Source: Silurus meridionalis | Lineage: Eukaryota; Chordata; Actinopteri; Siluriformes; Siluridae | Length of the DNA: 64,000 nt | Assembly: GCF_014805685.1 (NCBI RefSeq) | Contig: NC_060886.1 | Span: 27,057,652 to 27,121,651, forward strand | Direction: 5' to 3' | Shown: piece by piece, positions 1 through 15,122 of the stretch | Position numbering within the stretch: the stretch's first letter is position 1 | How the letters are laid out: the number at the start of each line of letters is the position of its first letter | Notes under the pieces: model-generated | The model's input: only the letters and a program-made list of their open reading frames with translations | Databases searched by the model: none | Told to the model about the DNA's origin: nothing | Program-made: the position numbers and the translations under genes

Positions 1-3000
1 AATTTGCACCAACAGCATGCATTTGACAAACATTCTTTAACATGTTTATGATGTGCTATAACAAAACAAATCATATGTTGTCAAAAATAATTAAATATAA
101 TAAATTTTAATACAAATATGATGAATATTTCGAAAATATTAAATTTCACATTCATAATCATAATTTCGAGAAAAACTGTTTATAACTTTTAAAAGGTTAA
201 AAATTAAATGTGGAAATTCATATTGTATAAAAACGCAACACCACCATGTTTGGCAACACCGCTATGTGCTGTAAAAACAAGCTTCTAATGGGCTGATAAT
301 GCGATTCCGCAAGCCTCAGGCTCGTTGAGCAAAAGGAAAACGGTTCTTCAAACAATGTGTAAAAATAAATTCAGCATGGACTTGACAAAGATTTATTTTA
401 CATGTTTCTGATGTGATATAACAACAGAAATCATGGTTGTCAAAATATGACTTTTTCATGGATATAATGGAAATGTTAAATTTCATACTCATGATCATAA
501 TTTCGAGAAAAACTGACAAAAAGTAAACAATCAGGTGTTGAAAGGCATAATTGATCAAAATCGCATCAACACCTCATGTTTGGCAACACCATCTATGCGC
601 TGTACAGAAAAAGCTTATGTAGCTGAAACTGCGATTCCGAAAGTCTCAGCCTTGTAGAGCAAAAGGAAAACGGTTTTTCGAACAAAGTAAATTTGCACCA
701 ACAGCATGCATTTGACAAACATTCTTTAACATGGTTATGATGTGCTATAACAAAACAAGGCTCAGGCTCGTAGAGCAAAAGGAAAACGGTTCTTCAAACA
801 ATGTGTAAAAAATAAATTCATCATGGACTTAAAGATTTATTTTACATGTTTCTGATGTGTCAAAATATGACTTTTTTTTCATGCAAATATGATGGCTATA
901 ATGGAAATGTTAAATTTCATACTCATAATCATAATTTCGAGAAAAACTGACAAAAAGTAAACAATCAGGTGTTGAAAGGCATAATTGATCAAAATCGCAT
1001 CAACACCTCATGTTTGGCAACACCATCTATGCGCTGTACAGAAAAAGCTTATGTAGCTGAAATTGCGATTCCGAAAGTCTCAGCCTTGTAGAGCAAAAGG
1101 AAAACGGTTTTTCGAACAAAGTAAATTTGCACCAACAGCATGCATTTGACAAACATTCTTTAACATGTTTATGATGTGCTATAACAAAACAAATCATATG
1201 TTGTCAAAAATAATTAAATATAATAAATTTTAATACAAATATGATGAATATGTCGAAAATATTACATTTCACATTTATAAACATAATTTAGAGAAAAACT
1301 GTTTATAACTTTTAAAAGGTTAAAAATTAAATGTGGAAATTCATATTGTATAAAAAAAACGCAACACCACCATGTTTGGCAACACGGCTATGTGCTGTAA
1401 AAAACAAGCTTCTAATGGGCTGATAATGCAATTCCGCAAGCCTCAGGCTCGTTGAGCAAAAGGAAAACGGTTCTTCAAACAATGTGTAAAATATAAATTC
1501 AGCATGGACTTGACAAAGATTTATTTTACATGTTTCTGATGTGTCAAAAATATGACTTTTTTTCATGCAAATATGATGGATATAATGGAAATGTTAAATT
1601 TCATACTCATAATCATAATTTCGAGAAAAACTGACAAAAAGTAAACAATCAGGTGTTGAAAGGCATAATTGATCAAAATCGCATCAACACCTCATGTTTG
1701 GCAACACCATCTATGCGCTGTACAGAAAAAGCTTATGTAGCTGAAATTGCGATTCCGAAAGTCTCAGCCTTGTAGAGCAAAAGGAAAACGGTTTTTCGAA
1801 CAAAGTAAATTTGCACCAACAGCATGCATTTGACAAACATTCTTTAACATGGTTATGATGTGCTATTACAAAACAAATCATATTTTGTCAAAAATAATTT
1901 AATATAATACATTTTAATACAAATATGATGAATATTTCGAAAATATTAAATTTCACATTCATAATCATAATTTCGAGAAAAACTGTCAAAAGTGAACAAT
2001 CAGGTGTTGAAAGGTATAATTGATCAAAATGGCATCAACACCTCTTGTTTGGCAACACCATCTATGCGCTGTACAGAAAAAGCTTATGTAGCTGAAATTG
2101 CGATTCGAAAGTCTCAGCCTTGTAGAGCAAAAGGAAAACGGTTCTTCAAACAATGTGTAAAAAATAAGCTTCTAATGGGCTGATATTGCGATTCCGAAAG
2201 TCTCAGCCTTGTAGAGCAAAAGGAAAACGGTTCTTCAAACAATGTGTAAAAATAAATTCATCATGGACTTAAAGATTTATTTTACATTTTTCTGATGTGA
2301 TATAACAACAGAAATCATGGTTGTCAAAAATATGACTTTTTTCATGCAAATATGATGGCTATAATGGAAATGTTAAATTTCATACTCATAATCATAATTT
2401 CGAGAAAAACTGTCAAAAGTGAACAATCAGGTGTTGAAAGGCATAATTGATCAAAATCGCATCAAAACCTCTTGTTTGGCAACACCATCTATGCGCTGTA
2501 CAGAAAAAGCTTATGTAGCTGAAATTGCGATTCCGAAAGTCTCAGCCTTGTAGAGCAAAAGGAAAACGGTTTTTCGAACAAAGTAATTTGCACCAACAGC
2601 ATGCATTTGACAAACATTCTTTAACATGGTTATGATGTGCTATAACAAAACAAGGCTCAGGCTCGTAGAGCAAAAGGAAAACAGTTCTTCAAACAATGTG
2701 TAAAAAATAAATTCATCATGGACTTAAAGATTTATTTTACATGTTTCTGATGTGTCAAAAATATGACTTTTTTTCATGCAAATATGATGGATATAATGGA
2801 AATGTTAAATTTCATACTCATAATCATAATTTCGAGAAAAACTGACAAAAAGTAAACAATCAGGTGTTGAAAGGCATAATTGATCAAAATCGCATCAACA
2901 CCTCATGTTTGGCAACACCATCTATGCGCTGTACAGAAAAAGCTTATGTAGCTGAAACTGCGATTCCGAAAGTCTCAGCGTTGTAGAGCAAAAGGAAAAC

Positions 3001-6000
3001 GGTTTTTCGAACAAAGTAAATTTGCACCAACAGCATGCATTTGACAAACATTCTTTAACATAGTTATGATGTGCTGTAACAAAACAAATCATATTTTGTC
3101 AAAAATAATTAAATTTAATAAATTTTAATACAAATATGATGAATATTTCGAAAATATTAAATTTCACATTCATAATCATAATTTCGAGAAAAACTGTTTA
3201 TAACTTTTAAAAGGTTAAAAATTAAATGTGGAAATTCATATTGTATAAAAATACGCAACACCACCATGTTTGGCAACACCGCTATGTGTTGTAAAAAATA
3301 AGCTTCTAATGGGCTGATAATGCGATTCCGCAAGCCTCAGGCTCGTAGAGCAAAAGGAAAACAGTTCTTCAAACAATGTGTAAAATATAAATTCAGCATG
3401 AACTTGACAAAGATTTATTTTACATTTTTCTGATGTGATATAACAACAGAAATCATGGTTGTCAAAAATATGACTTTTTCATGGATATAATGGAAATGGT
3501 AAATTTCATATTCATAATCATAATTTCGAGAAAAACTGTCATAAAGTGAACGATCAAGTGTTGAAAGGCATAATTGATCAAAATCGCATCAACACCTGAT
3601 GTTTGGCAACACCGCTATGTGTTGTAAAAAATAAGCTTCTAATGGGCTGATAATGCGATTCCGCAAGCCTCAGGCTCGTAGAGCAAAAGGAAAACGGTTC
3701 TTCAAACAATGTGTAAAAAATAAATTCATCATGGACTTAAAGATTTATTTTACATGTTTCTGATGTGTCAAAAATATGACTTTTTTTCATGCAAATATGA
3801 TGGATATAATGGAAATGTTAAATTTCATACTCATAATCATAATTTCGAGAAAAACTGTCAAAAAGTAAACAATCAGGTGTTGAAAGGCATAATTGATCAA
3901 AATCGCATCAACACCTGATGTTTGGTAACACCATCTATGCGCTGTACAGAAAAAGCTTATGTAGCTGAAATTGCGATTCCGAAAGTCTCAGCCTTGTAGA
4001 GCAAAAGAAAAACGGTTTTTCGAACAAAGTAAATTTGCACCAACAGCATGCATTTGACAAACATTCTTTAACATGGTTATGATGGGCTGTAACAAAACAA
4101 ATCATATTTTGTCAAAAATAATTAAATATAATAAATTTTAATACAAATATGATGAATATTTCGAAAATATTAAATTTCATATTCATAATCATAATTTCGA
4201 GAAAAACTGTTTATAACTTTTAAAAGGTTAAAAATTAAATGTGGAAATTCATATTGTAAAAAAATACGCAACACCACCATGTTTGGCAACACCGCTATGT
4301 GCTGTAAAAAAATAAGCTTCTAATGGGCTGATAATGCGATTCCGCAAGCCTCAGGCTCGTAGAGCAAAAGGAAAACGGTTTTTCGAACAAAGTAAATTTG
4401 CACCAACAGCATGCATTTGACAAACATTCTTTAACATGTTTATGATGTGCTATAACAAAACAAGGCTCAGGCTCGTAGAGCAAAAGGAAAACGGTTTTTC
4501 GAACAAAGTAAATTTGCACCAACAGCATGCATTTGACAAACATTCTTTAACATAGTTATGATGTGCTATAACAAAACAAATCATATTTTGTCAAAAATAA
4601 TTAAATTTAATAAATTTTAATACAAATATGATGAATATTTCGAAAATATTAAATTTCACATTCATAATTATAATTTCGAGAAAAACTGTTTATAACTTTT
4701 AAAAGGTTAAAAATTAAATGTGGAAATTCATATTGTATAAAAACGCAACACCACCATGTTTGGCAACACCGCTATGTGCTGTAAAAATAAGCTTCTAATG
4801 GGCTGATAATGCGATTCCGCAAGCCTCAGGCTCGTAGAGCAAAAGGAAAACAGTTCTTCAAACAATGTGTAAAAATAAATTCATCATGGACTTGACAAAG
4901 ATTTATTTTACATGTTTCTGATGTGATATAACAACAGAAATCATGGTTGTCAAAAATATGACTTTTTCATGCAAATATGATGGATATAATGGAAATGGTA
5001 AATTTCATATTCATAATCATAATTTCTAGAAAAACTGTCATAAAGTGAACAATCAGGTGTTGAAAGGCATAATTGATCAAAATCGCATCAACACCTCATG
5101 TTTGGCAACACCATCTATGCGCTGTACAGAAAAAGCTTATGTAGCTGAAATTGCGATTCCGAAAGTCTCAGCCTTGTAGAGCAAAAGGAAAACGGTTTTT
5201 CGAACAAAGTAAATTTGCACCAACAGCATGCATTTGACAAACATTCTTTAACATGTTTATGATGTGCTATAACAAAACAAATCATATTTTGTCAAAAATA
5301 ATTAAATATAATAAATTTTAATACAAATATGATGAATATTTCGAAAATATTAAATTTCATATTCATAATCATAATTTCGAGAAAAACTGTTTATAATTTT
5401 AAAAGGTTAAAAATTAAATGTGAAATTCATATTGTATAAAAATACGCAACACCACCATGTTTGGCAACACCGCTATGTGCTGTAAAAATAAGCTTCTAAT
5501 GGGCTGATAATGCGATTCCGCAAGCCTCAGGCTCGTAGAGCAAAAGGAAAACGGTTCTTCAAACAATGTGTAAAAATAAATTCATCATGGACTTAAAGAT
5601 TTATTTTACATTTTTCTGATGTGATATAACAACAGAAATCATGTTTGTCAAAAATAATTAAATTTAATAAATTTTAATACAAATATGATGAATATTTCGA
5701 AAATAATAAATTTCATATTCATAATCATAATTTCGAGAAAAACTGTTTATAATTTTAAAAGGTTAAAAATTAAATGTGAAATTCATATTGTATAAAAATA
5801 CGCAACACCACCATGTTTGGCAACACCATCTATGCGCTGTACAGAAAAAGCTTATGTAGCTGAAATTGCGATTCCAAAGTCTCAGCCTTGTAGAGCAAAA
5901 GGAAAACGGTTTTTCGAACAAAGTAAATTTGCACCAACAGCATGCATTTGACAAACATTCTTTAACATGTTTATGATGTGCTATAACAAAACAAATCATA

Positions 6001-9000
6001 TTTTGTCAAAAATATGACTTTTTCATGGATATAATGGAAATGTTAAATTTCATATTCATAATCATAATTTCTAGAAAAACTGTCAAAAAGTGAACAATCA
6101 GGTGTTGAAAGGCATAATTGATCAAAATCGCATCAACACCTCATGTTTGGCAACACCATCTATGCGCTGTACAGAAAAAGCTTATGTAGCTGAAATTGCG
6201 ATTCCGAAAGTCTCAGCCTTGTAGAGCAAAAGGAAAACGGTTTTTCGAACAAAGTAAATTTGCACCAACAGCATGCATTTGACAAACATTCTTTAACATG
6301 TTTATGATGTGCTATAACAAAACAAATCATATTTTGTCAAAAATAATTAAATATAATAAATTTTAATACAAATATGATGAATATTTCGAAAATATTAAAT
6401 TTCACATTCATAATCATAATTTCGAGAAAAACTGTTTATAACTTTTAAAAGGTTAAAAATTAAATGTGGAAATTCATATTGTATAAAAACGCAACACCAC
6501 CATGTTTGGCAACACCATCTATGTGCTGTACAGAAAAAGCTTATGTAGCTGAAATTGCGATTCCGAAAGTCTCAGCCTCGTAGAGCAAAAGGAAAACGGT
6601 TCTTCAAACAATGTGTAAAATATAAATTCAGCATGGACTTGACAAAGATTTATTTTACATTTTTCTGATGTGATATAACAACAGAAATCATGGTTGTCAA
6701 AATATGACTTTTTCATGGATATAATGGAAATGTTAAATTTCATATTCATAATCATAATTTCGAGAAAAACTGTCAAAAGTGAACAATCAGGTGTTGAAAG
6801 GCATAATTGATCAAAATCGCATCAACACCTCATGTTTGGCAACACCATCTATGCGCTGTACAGAAAAAGCTTATGTAGCTGAAATTGCGATTCCGAAAGT
6901 CTCAGCCTTGTAGAGCAAAAGGAAAACGGTTTTTCGAACAAAGTAAATTTGCACCAACAGCATGCATTTGACAAACATTCTTTAACATGGTTATGATTTG
7001 CTATAACAAAACAAGGCTCAGGCTCGTAGAGCAAAAGGAAAACGGTTCTTCAAACAATGTGTAAAAAATAAATTCATCATGGACTTAAAGATTTATTTTA
7101 CATGTTTCTGATGTGTCAAAAAATGACTTTTTTTTCATGCAAATATGATGGATATAATGGAAATGTAAAATTTCATACTCATAATTTCTAGAAAAACTGT
7201 CAAAAAGTGAACAATCAGGTGTTAAAAGGCATAATTGATCAAAATCGCATCAACACCATCTATGCGCTGTACAGAAAAAACTTATGTAGCTGAAATTGCG
7301 ATTCCGAAAGTCTCAGCCTTGTAGAGCAAAAGAAAACGGTTTTTCGTACAAAGTAAATTTGCACCAACAGCATGCATTTGATGTTTGTCAAACATTCTTT
7401 AACATGGTTATGATGTGCTGTAACAAAAAAAATCATATTTTGTCAAAAATAAGCAAATATAATAAATTTTAATACAAATATGATGAATTTTTCGAAAATA
7501 TTAAATTTCACATTCATAATTGTAATTTCGAGAAAGACTGTTTATAACTTTTAAAAGGTTAAAAATTAAATGTGGAAATTCATATTGTATAAAAACGCAA
7601 CACCACCATGTTTGGCAACACCGCTATGTGCTGTAAAAAAACAAGCTTCTAATGGGCTGATAATGCGATTCCGCAAGCCTCAGGCTCGTTGAGCAAAAGG
7701 AAAACAGTTCTTCAAACAATGTGTAAAATATAAATTCAGCATGGACTTGACAAAGATTTATTTTACATGTTTCTGATGTGATATAACAACAGAAATCATG
7801 GTTGTCAAAAATATGACTTTTTCATGGATATAATGGAAATGTTAAATTTCATACTCATAATCATAATTTCGAGAAAAACTGTCAAAAGTGAACAATCAGG
7901 TGTTGAAAGGCATAATTGATCAAAATCGCATCAACACCTCATGTTTGGCAACACCATCTATGCGCTGTACAGAAAAAGCATGTAGCTGAAACTGCGATTC
8001 CGAAAGTCTCAGCCTTGTAGAGCAAAAGGAAAACGGTTTTTCGAACAAAGTAAATTTGCACCAACAGCATGCATTTGACAAACATTCTTTAACATGGTTA
8101 TGATTTGCTATAACAAAACAAGGCTCAGGCTCGTAGAGCAAAAGGAAAACAGTTCTTCAAACAATGTGTAAAAATAAATTCATCATGGACTTAAAGATTT
8201 ATTTTACATGTTTCTGATGTGATATAACAACAGAAATCATGTTTGTCAAAAATATGACTTTTTCATGCAAATATGATGGATATAATGGAAATGTTAAATT
8301 TCATACTCATCATAATTTCGAGAAAAACTGTCAAAAAGTGAACAATCAGGTGTTGAAAGGCATAATTGATCAAAATCGCATCAACACCTCATGTTTGGCA
8401 ACACCATCTATGCGCTGTACAGAAAAAGCTTATGTAGCTGAAATTGCGATTCCGAAAGTCTCAGCCTTGTAGAGCAAAAGGAAAACGGTTTTTCGAACAA
8501 AGTAAATTTGCACCAACAGCATGCATTTGACAAACATTCTTTAACATGGTTATGATGTGCTATAACAAAACAAGGCTCAGGCTCGTAGAGCAAAAGGAAA
8601 ACGGTTTTCGAACAAAGTAAATTTGCACCAACAGCATGCATTTGACAAACATTCTTTAACATGGTTATGATTTGCTATAACAAAACAAATCATATTTTGT
8701 CAAAAATAATTAAATATAATACATTTTAATACAAATATGATGAATATTTCGAAAATATTAAATTTCATATTCATAATCATAATTTCGAGAAAAACTGTTT
8801 ATAACTTTTAAAAGGTTAAAAATTAAATGTGGAAATTCATATTGTATAAAAACGCAACACCACCATGTTTGGCAACACCATCTATGCGCTGTACAGAAAA
8901 AGCTTATGTAGCTGAAACTGCGATTCCGAAAGTCTCAGCCTTGTAGAGCAAAAGGAAAACGGTTCTTCAAACAATGTAAAAATAAATTCAGCATGGACTT

Positions 9001-12000
9001 GACAAAGATTTATTTTACATGTTTCTGATGTGATATAACAACAGAAATCATGGTTGTCAAAAATATGACTTTTTTTCATGCAAATATGATGGCTATAATG
9101 GAAATGTTAAATTTCATACTCATAATTTCTAGAAAAACTGTCAAAAGTGAACAATCAGGTGTTGAAAGGCATAATTGATCAAAATCGCATCAACACCTTT
9201 TGTTTGGCAACACCATCTATGCGCTGTACAGAAAAAGCTTATGTAGCTGAAATTGCGATTCCGAAAGTCTCAGCCTTGTAGAGCAAAAGGAAAACGGTTT
9301 TCGAACAAAGTAAATTTGCACCAACAGCATGCATTTGACAAACATTCTTTAACATGTTTATGATGTGCTATAACAAAACAAATCATATTTTGTCAAAAAT
9401 AATTAAATATAATACATTTTAATACAAATATGATGAATATTTCGAAAATATTAAATTTCATATTCATAATCATAATTTCGAGAAAAACTGTTTATAACTT
9501 TTAAAAGGTTAAAAATTAAATGTGGAAATTCATATTGTATAAAAAAAACGCAACAACACCATGTTTGGCAACACCGCTATGTGTTGTAAAAAAATAAGCT
9601 TCTAATGGGCTGATAATGCGATTCTGCAACCCTCAGGCTCGTAGAGCAAAAGGAAAACGGTTCTTCAAACAATGTGTAAAAATAAATTCAGCATGGACTG
9701 GACAAAGATTTATTTTACATGTTTCTGATGTGATATAACAACAGAAATCATGGTTGTCAAAAATATGACTTTTTCATGGATATAATGGAAATGTTAAATT
9801 TCATATTCATAATCATAATTTCTAGAAAAACTGTCAAAAAGTGAACAATCAGGTGTTAAAAGGCATAATTGATCAAAATCGCATCAACACCTCATGTTTG
9901 GCAACACCATCTATGCGCTGTACAGAAAAAGCTTATGTAGCTGAAATTGCGATTCCGAAAGTCTCAGCCTTGTAGAGCAAAAGGAAAACGGTTTTTCGAA
10001 CAAAGTAAATTTGCACCAACAGCATGCATTTGACAAACATTCTTTAACATGTTTATGATGTGCTATAACAAAACAAATCATATTTTGTCAAAAATAATTA
10101 AATATAATAAATTTTAATACAAATATGATGAATATTTCGAAAATATAAATTTCATATTCATAATCATAATTTCGAGAAAAACTGTTTATAACTTTTAAAA
10201 GGTTAAAAATTAAATGTGGAAATTCATATTGTATAAAAAAACGCAACACCACCATGTTTGGCAACACCGCTATGTGCTGTAAAAAATAAGCTTCTAATGG
10301 GCTGATAATGCGATTCCGCAAGCCTCAGGCTCGTAGAGCAAAAGGAAAACGGTTCTTCAAACAATGTGTAAAAAATAAATTCAGCATGGACTTGACAAAG
10401 ATTTATTTTACATGTTTCTGATGTGATATAACAACAGAAATCATGGTTGTCAAAAATATGACTTTTTCATGCAAATATGATGGATATAATGGAAATGTTA
10501 AATTTCATACTTATAATCATAATTTCGAGAAAAACTGACAAAAAGTAAACAATCAGGTGTTGAAAGGCATAATTGATCAAAATCGCATCAACACCTCATG
10601 TTTGGCAACACCATCTATGCGCTGCACAGAAAAAGCTTATGTAGCTGAAACTGCGATTCCGAAAGTCTCAGCCTTGTAGAGCAAAAGGAAAACGGTTTTT
10701 CGAACAAAGTAAATTTGCACCAACAGCATGCATTTGACAAACATTCTTTAACATGGTTATGATTTGCTTTAACAAAACAAGGCTCAGGCTCGTAGAGCAA
10801 AAGGAAAACGGTTCTTCAAACAATGTGTAAAAAATAAATTCATCATGGACTTAAAGATTTATTATACATGTTTCTGATGTGTCAAAAATATGACTTTTTT
10901 TCATGCAAAGATGATGGATATAATGGAAATGTTAAATTTCATACTCATCATAATTTCGAGAAAAACTGTCATAAAGTGAACAATCAGGTGTTGAAAGGCA
11001 TAATTGATCAAAATCGCATCAACACCTCTTGTTTGGCAACACCATCTATGCGCTGTACAGAAAAAGCTTATGTAGCTGAAATTGCGATTCCGAAAGTCTC
11101 AGCCTTGTAGAGCAAAAGAAAAACGGTTTTTCGAACAAAGTAAATTTGCACCAACAGCATGCATTTGACAAACATTTATTTTACATGTTTCTGATGTGTC
11201 AAAAATATGACTTTTTCATGCAAATATGATGGATATAATGAAAATGTTAAATTTCATATTCATAATCATAATTTCGAGAAAAACTGTTTATAACTTTTAA
11301 AAGGTTAAAAATTAAATGTGGAAATTCATATTGTATAAAAACGCAACACCACCATGTTTGGCAACACCGCTATGTGTTGTAAAAATAAATTCAGCATGGA
11401 CTTGACAAAGATTTATTTTACATGTTTCTGATGTGTCAAAAATATGACTTTTTCATGGATATAATGGAAATGTTAAATTTCATATTCATAATCATAATTT
11501 CTAGAAAAACTGTCAAAAGTGAACAATCAGGTGTTAAAGGCATAATTGATCAAAATCGCATCAACACCTCATGTTTGGCAACACCGCTATGTGTTGTAAA
11601 AAATAAGCTTCTAATGGGCTGATAATGCGATTCCGCAAGCCTCAGGCTCGTAGAGCATGCAACAGCATGCATTTGACAAACATTCTTTAACATGGTTATG
11701 ATGTGCTATAACAAAACAAGGCTCAGGCTCGTAGAGCAAAAGGAAAACAGTTCTTCAAACAATGTGTAAAAATAAATTCATCATGGACTTAAAGATTTAT
11801 TTTACATGTTTCTGATGTGTCAAAAATATGACTTTTTTTCATGCAAATATGATGGATATAATGGAAATGTTAAATTTCATACTCATAATCATAATTTCGA
11901 GAAAAACTGTCAAAAAGTGAACAATCAGGTGTTGAAAGGCATAATTGATCAAAATCGCATCAACACCTCATGTTTGGCAACACCATCTATGCGCTGTACA

Positions 12001-14790
12001 GAAAAAGCTTATGTAGCTGAAACTGCGATTCCGAAAGTCTCAGCCTTGTAGAGCAAAAGGAAAACGGTTTTTCGAACAAAGTAAATTTGCACCAACAGCA
12101 TGCATTTGACAAACATTCTTTAACATGGTTATGATTTGCTATAACAAAACAAGGCTCAGGCTCGTAGAGCAAAAGGAAAACGGTTCTTCAAACAATGTGT
12201 AAAAAATAAATTCATCATGGACTTAAAGATTTATTTTACATGTTTCTGATGTGTCAAAAATATGACTTTTTTTCATGCAAATATGATGGATATAATGAAA
12301 ATGTTAAATTTTATACTCATCATAATTTCGAGAAAAACTGTCAAAAAGTGAACAATCAGGTGTTGAAAGGCCTAATTGATCAAAATCGCATCAACACCTA
12401 ATGTTTGGCAACACCATCTATGCGCTGTACAGAAAAAGCTTATGTAGCTGAAATTGCCATTCCGAAAGTCTCAGCCTTGTAGAGCAAAAGGAAAACGGTT
12501 TTTCGAACAAAGTAAATTTGCACCAACAGCATGCATTTGACAAACATTCTTTAACATGGTTATGATGTGCTATAACAAAACAGGGCTCAGGCTCGTAGAG
12601 CAAAAGGAAAACGGTTTTTCGAACAAAGTAAATTTGCACCAACAGCATGCATTTGACAAACATTCTTTAACATGGTTATGATTTGCTATAACAAAACAAA
12701 TCATATTTTGTCAAAAAGAATTTAATATAATACATTTTAATACAAATATAATGAATATTTCGAAAATAATAAATTTCATATTCATAATCATAATTTCGAG
12801 AAAAACTGTTTATAACTTTTAAAAGGTTAAAAATTAAATGTGGAAATTTAAATTGTATAAAAAAACGCAACACCACCATGTCTGGCAACACCGCTATGTG
12901 CTGTAAAAAATAAACTTCTAATGGGCTGATAATGCGATTCCGCAAGCCTCAGGCTCGTAGAGCAAAAGGAAAACGGTTCTTCAAACAATTTGTAAAAAAT
13001 AAATTCAGCATGGACTTGACAAAGATTTATTTTACATGTTTCTGATGTGATATAACAACAGAAATCATGGTTGTCAAAAATATGACTTTTTTTCATGCAA
13101 ATATGATGGCTATAATGGAAATGGTAAATTTCATAATCATAATTTCGAGAAAAACTGACAAAAAGTAAACAATCAGGTGTTGAAAGGCATAATTGATCAA
13201 AATCGCATCAACACCTTTTGTTTGGCAACACCATCTATGCGCTGTACAGAAAAAGCTTATGTAGCTGAAATTGCGATTCCGAAAGTCTCAGCCTTGTAGA
13301 AAAAAAGGAAAACGGTTTTTCGAACAAAGTAAATTTGCACCAACAGCATGCATTTGACAAACATTCTTTAACATGGTTATGATGTGCTATAACAAAACAA
13401 ATCATATTTTGTCAAAAATAATTAAATATAATACATTTTAATACAAATATGATGAATATTTCGAAAATATAAAATTATACATTCATAATTTCGAGAAAAA
13501 CTGTTTATAACTTTTAAAAGGTTAAAAATTAAATGTGGAAATTCATATTGTATAAAAAAAACGCAACAACACCATGTTTGGCAACACCGCTATGTGTTGT
13601 AAAAAAATAAGCTTCTAATGGGCTGATAATGCGATTCTGCAACCCTCAGGCTCGTAGAGCAAAAGGAAAACGGTTCTTCAAACAATGTGTAGATAATAAA
13701 TTCAGCATGGACTGGACAAAGATTTATTTTACATGTTTCTGATGTGATATAACAACAGAAATCATGGTTGTCAAAAATATGACTTTTTCATGGATATAAT
13801 GGAAATGTTAAATTTCATATTCATAATCATAATTTCTAGAAAACTGTCAAAAGTGAACAATCAGGTGTTGAAAGGCATAATTGATCAAAATCGCATCAAC
13901 ACCTCATGTTTGGCAACACCATCTATGCGCTGTACAGAAAAAGCTTATGTAGCTAAAATTGCGAGTCCGAAAGTCTCAGCCTTGTGGAACAAAAGGAAAA
14001 CGGTTTTTCGAACAAAGTAAATTTGCACCAACAGCATGCATTTGACAAACATTCTTTAACATGTTTATGATGTGCTATAACAAAACAAATCATATTTTGT
14101 CAAAAATAATTAAATATAATAAATTTTAATACAAATATGATGAATATTTCGAAAATATAAAAATTCACATTCATAATTACAATTTCGAGAAAAACTGTTT
14201 ATAACTTTTAAAAGGTTAAAAATTAAATGTGGAAATTCATATTGTATAAAAAAACGCAACACCACCATGTTTGGCAACACCGCTATGTGCTGTAAAAAAA
14301 TAAGCTTCTAATGGGCTGATAATGCGATTCTGCAAGCCTCAGGCTCGTAGAGCAAAAGGAAAACGGTTCTTCAAACAATGTGTAAAAAAAAAATTTAGCA
14401 TGGACTTGACAAAGATTTATTTTACATGTTTCTGACGTGATATAACAACAGAAATCATGGTTGTCAAAAATATGACTTTTTTTCATGCAAATATGATGGA
14501 TATAATGGAAATGTTAAATTTCATACTTATAATCATAATTTCGAGAAAAACTGACAAAAAGTAAACAATCAGGTGTTGAAAGGCATAATTGATCAAAATC
14601 GCATCAACACCTCTTGTTTGGCAACACCATCTATGCGCTGTACAGAAAAAGCTTATGTAGCTGAAATTGCGATTCCGAAAGTCTCAGCCTTGTAGAGCAA
14701 AAGGAAAACGGTTTTTCGAACAAAGTAAATTTGCACCAACAGCATGCATTTGACAAACATTCTTTAACATGTTTATGATGTGCTATAACA
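1..14790. repeat. Dimeric satellite array (A about 362 bp + B about 322 bp)
   Basis: About 40 tandem monomers in one orientation. Type A carries GGCAACACCATCTATGCGC and type B carries GGCAACACCGCTATGTGCTG. Measured between the same landmark, an A runs 1011-1373 (362 bp), the next B 1373-1695 (322 bp), and the next A starts at 1695, so the dimer is about 684 bp. A and B are clearly homologous: both have the AGAGCAAAAGGAAAACGG box, a CATAATTTCGAGAAAAACTG box and the GGCAACACC start, but they differ in the middle. Some monomers are A/B hybrids and spacing varies from about 330 to 430 bp. The array runs off the left edge. Short minus-strand reading frames recurring in every monomer are by-products of the repeat. 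Inference: a centromeric or pericentromeric satellite. Confidence 0.95.
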
Positions 14791-15122
14791 AAACAAATGT
14801 TTTGTAAAAAAAAAAAAAGACTTTTAATACATATATGATGAATATTTAGAGAATATGAAATTTCATATTCATAATCATAATTTAGAGAAAAATTGTTCAT
14901 TCATAATTTATAAAATTCGCATCATGTTTGGCAACACCGACCATGTGCTCGTAGAGCAAATGGAAAACGGTTCTTCAAACAATGTGTAAAAAACACATAC
15001 AGCATGGACTTGACAAAGATTCATTTTACATGTTTCTGATGTGATATAACAACTGACAGCATGAACAGCATTTTTGGCAACACCGACTATGTGCTGTAAA
15101 AAAATAAGCTTCTTATGGGCTG
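14791..15122. repeat. Decayed edge of the satellite array
   Basis: After 14790 the monomers lose length and identity. A poly-A run at about 14805, shortened A-like sequence, and two incomplete B-like starts (about 14927 and 15073) lead to a sharp junction at about 15122, where LINE sequence begins. Array edges usually collect diverged monomers because they escape homogenisation. That explanation is inference; the decay itself is visible. Confidence 0.8.

Noticed and set aside
1992..14020. Plus-strand frames such as 'GIIDQNRINTSCLATPSMRC'
   Set aside because: Same reason: satellite repetition, not a gene family.
1..14790. CRISPR-like or clustered regularly spaced repeat
   Set aside because: Monomers are 320-360 bp with no unique spacers, and the context is eukaryotic.
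316..14900. Dozens of similar minus-strand frames of 60-90 codons (peptides with 'CFVIAHHNHVKECLSNACCW')
   Set aside because: They recur at the monomer period, have no consistent start or end, and are by-products of a tandem non-coding repeat.
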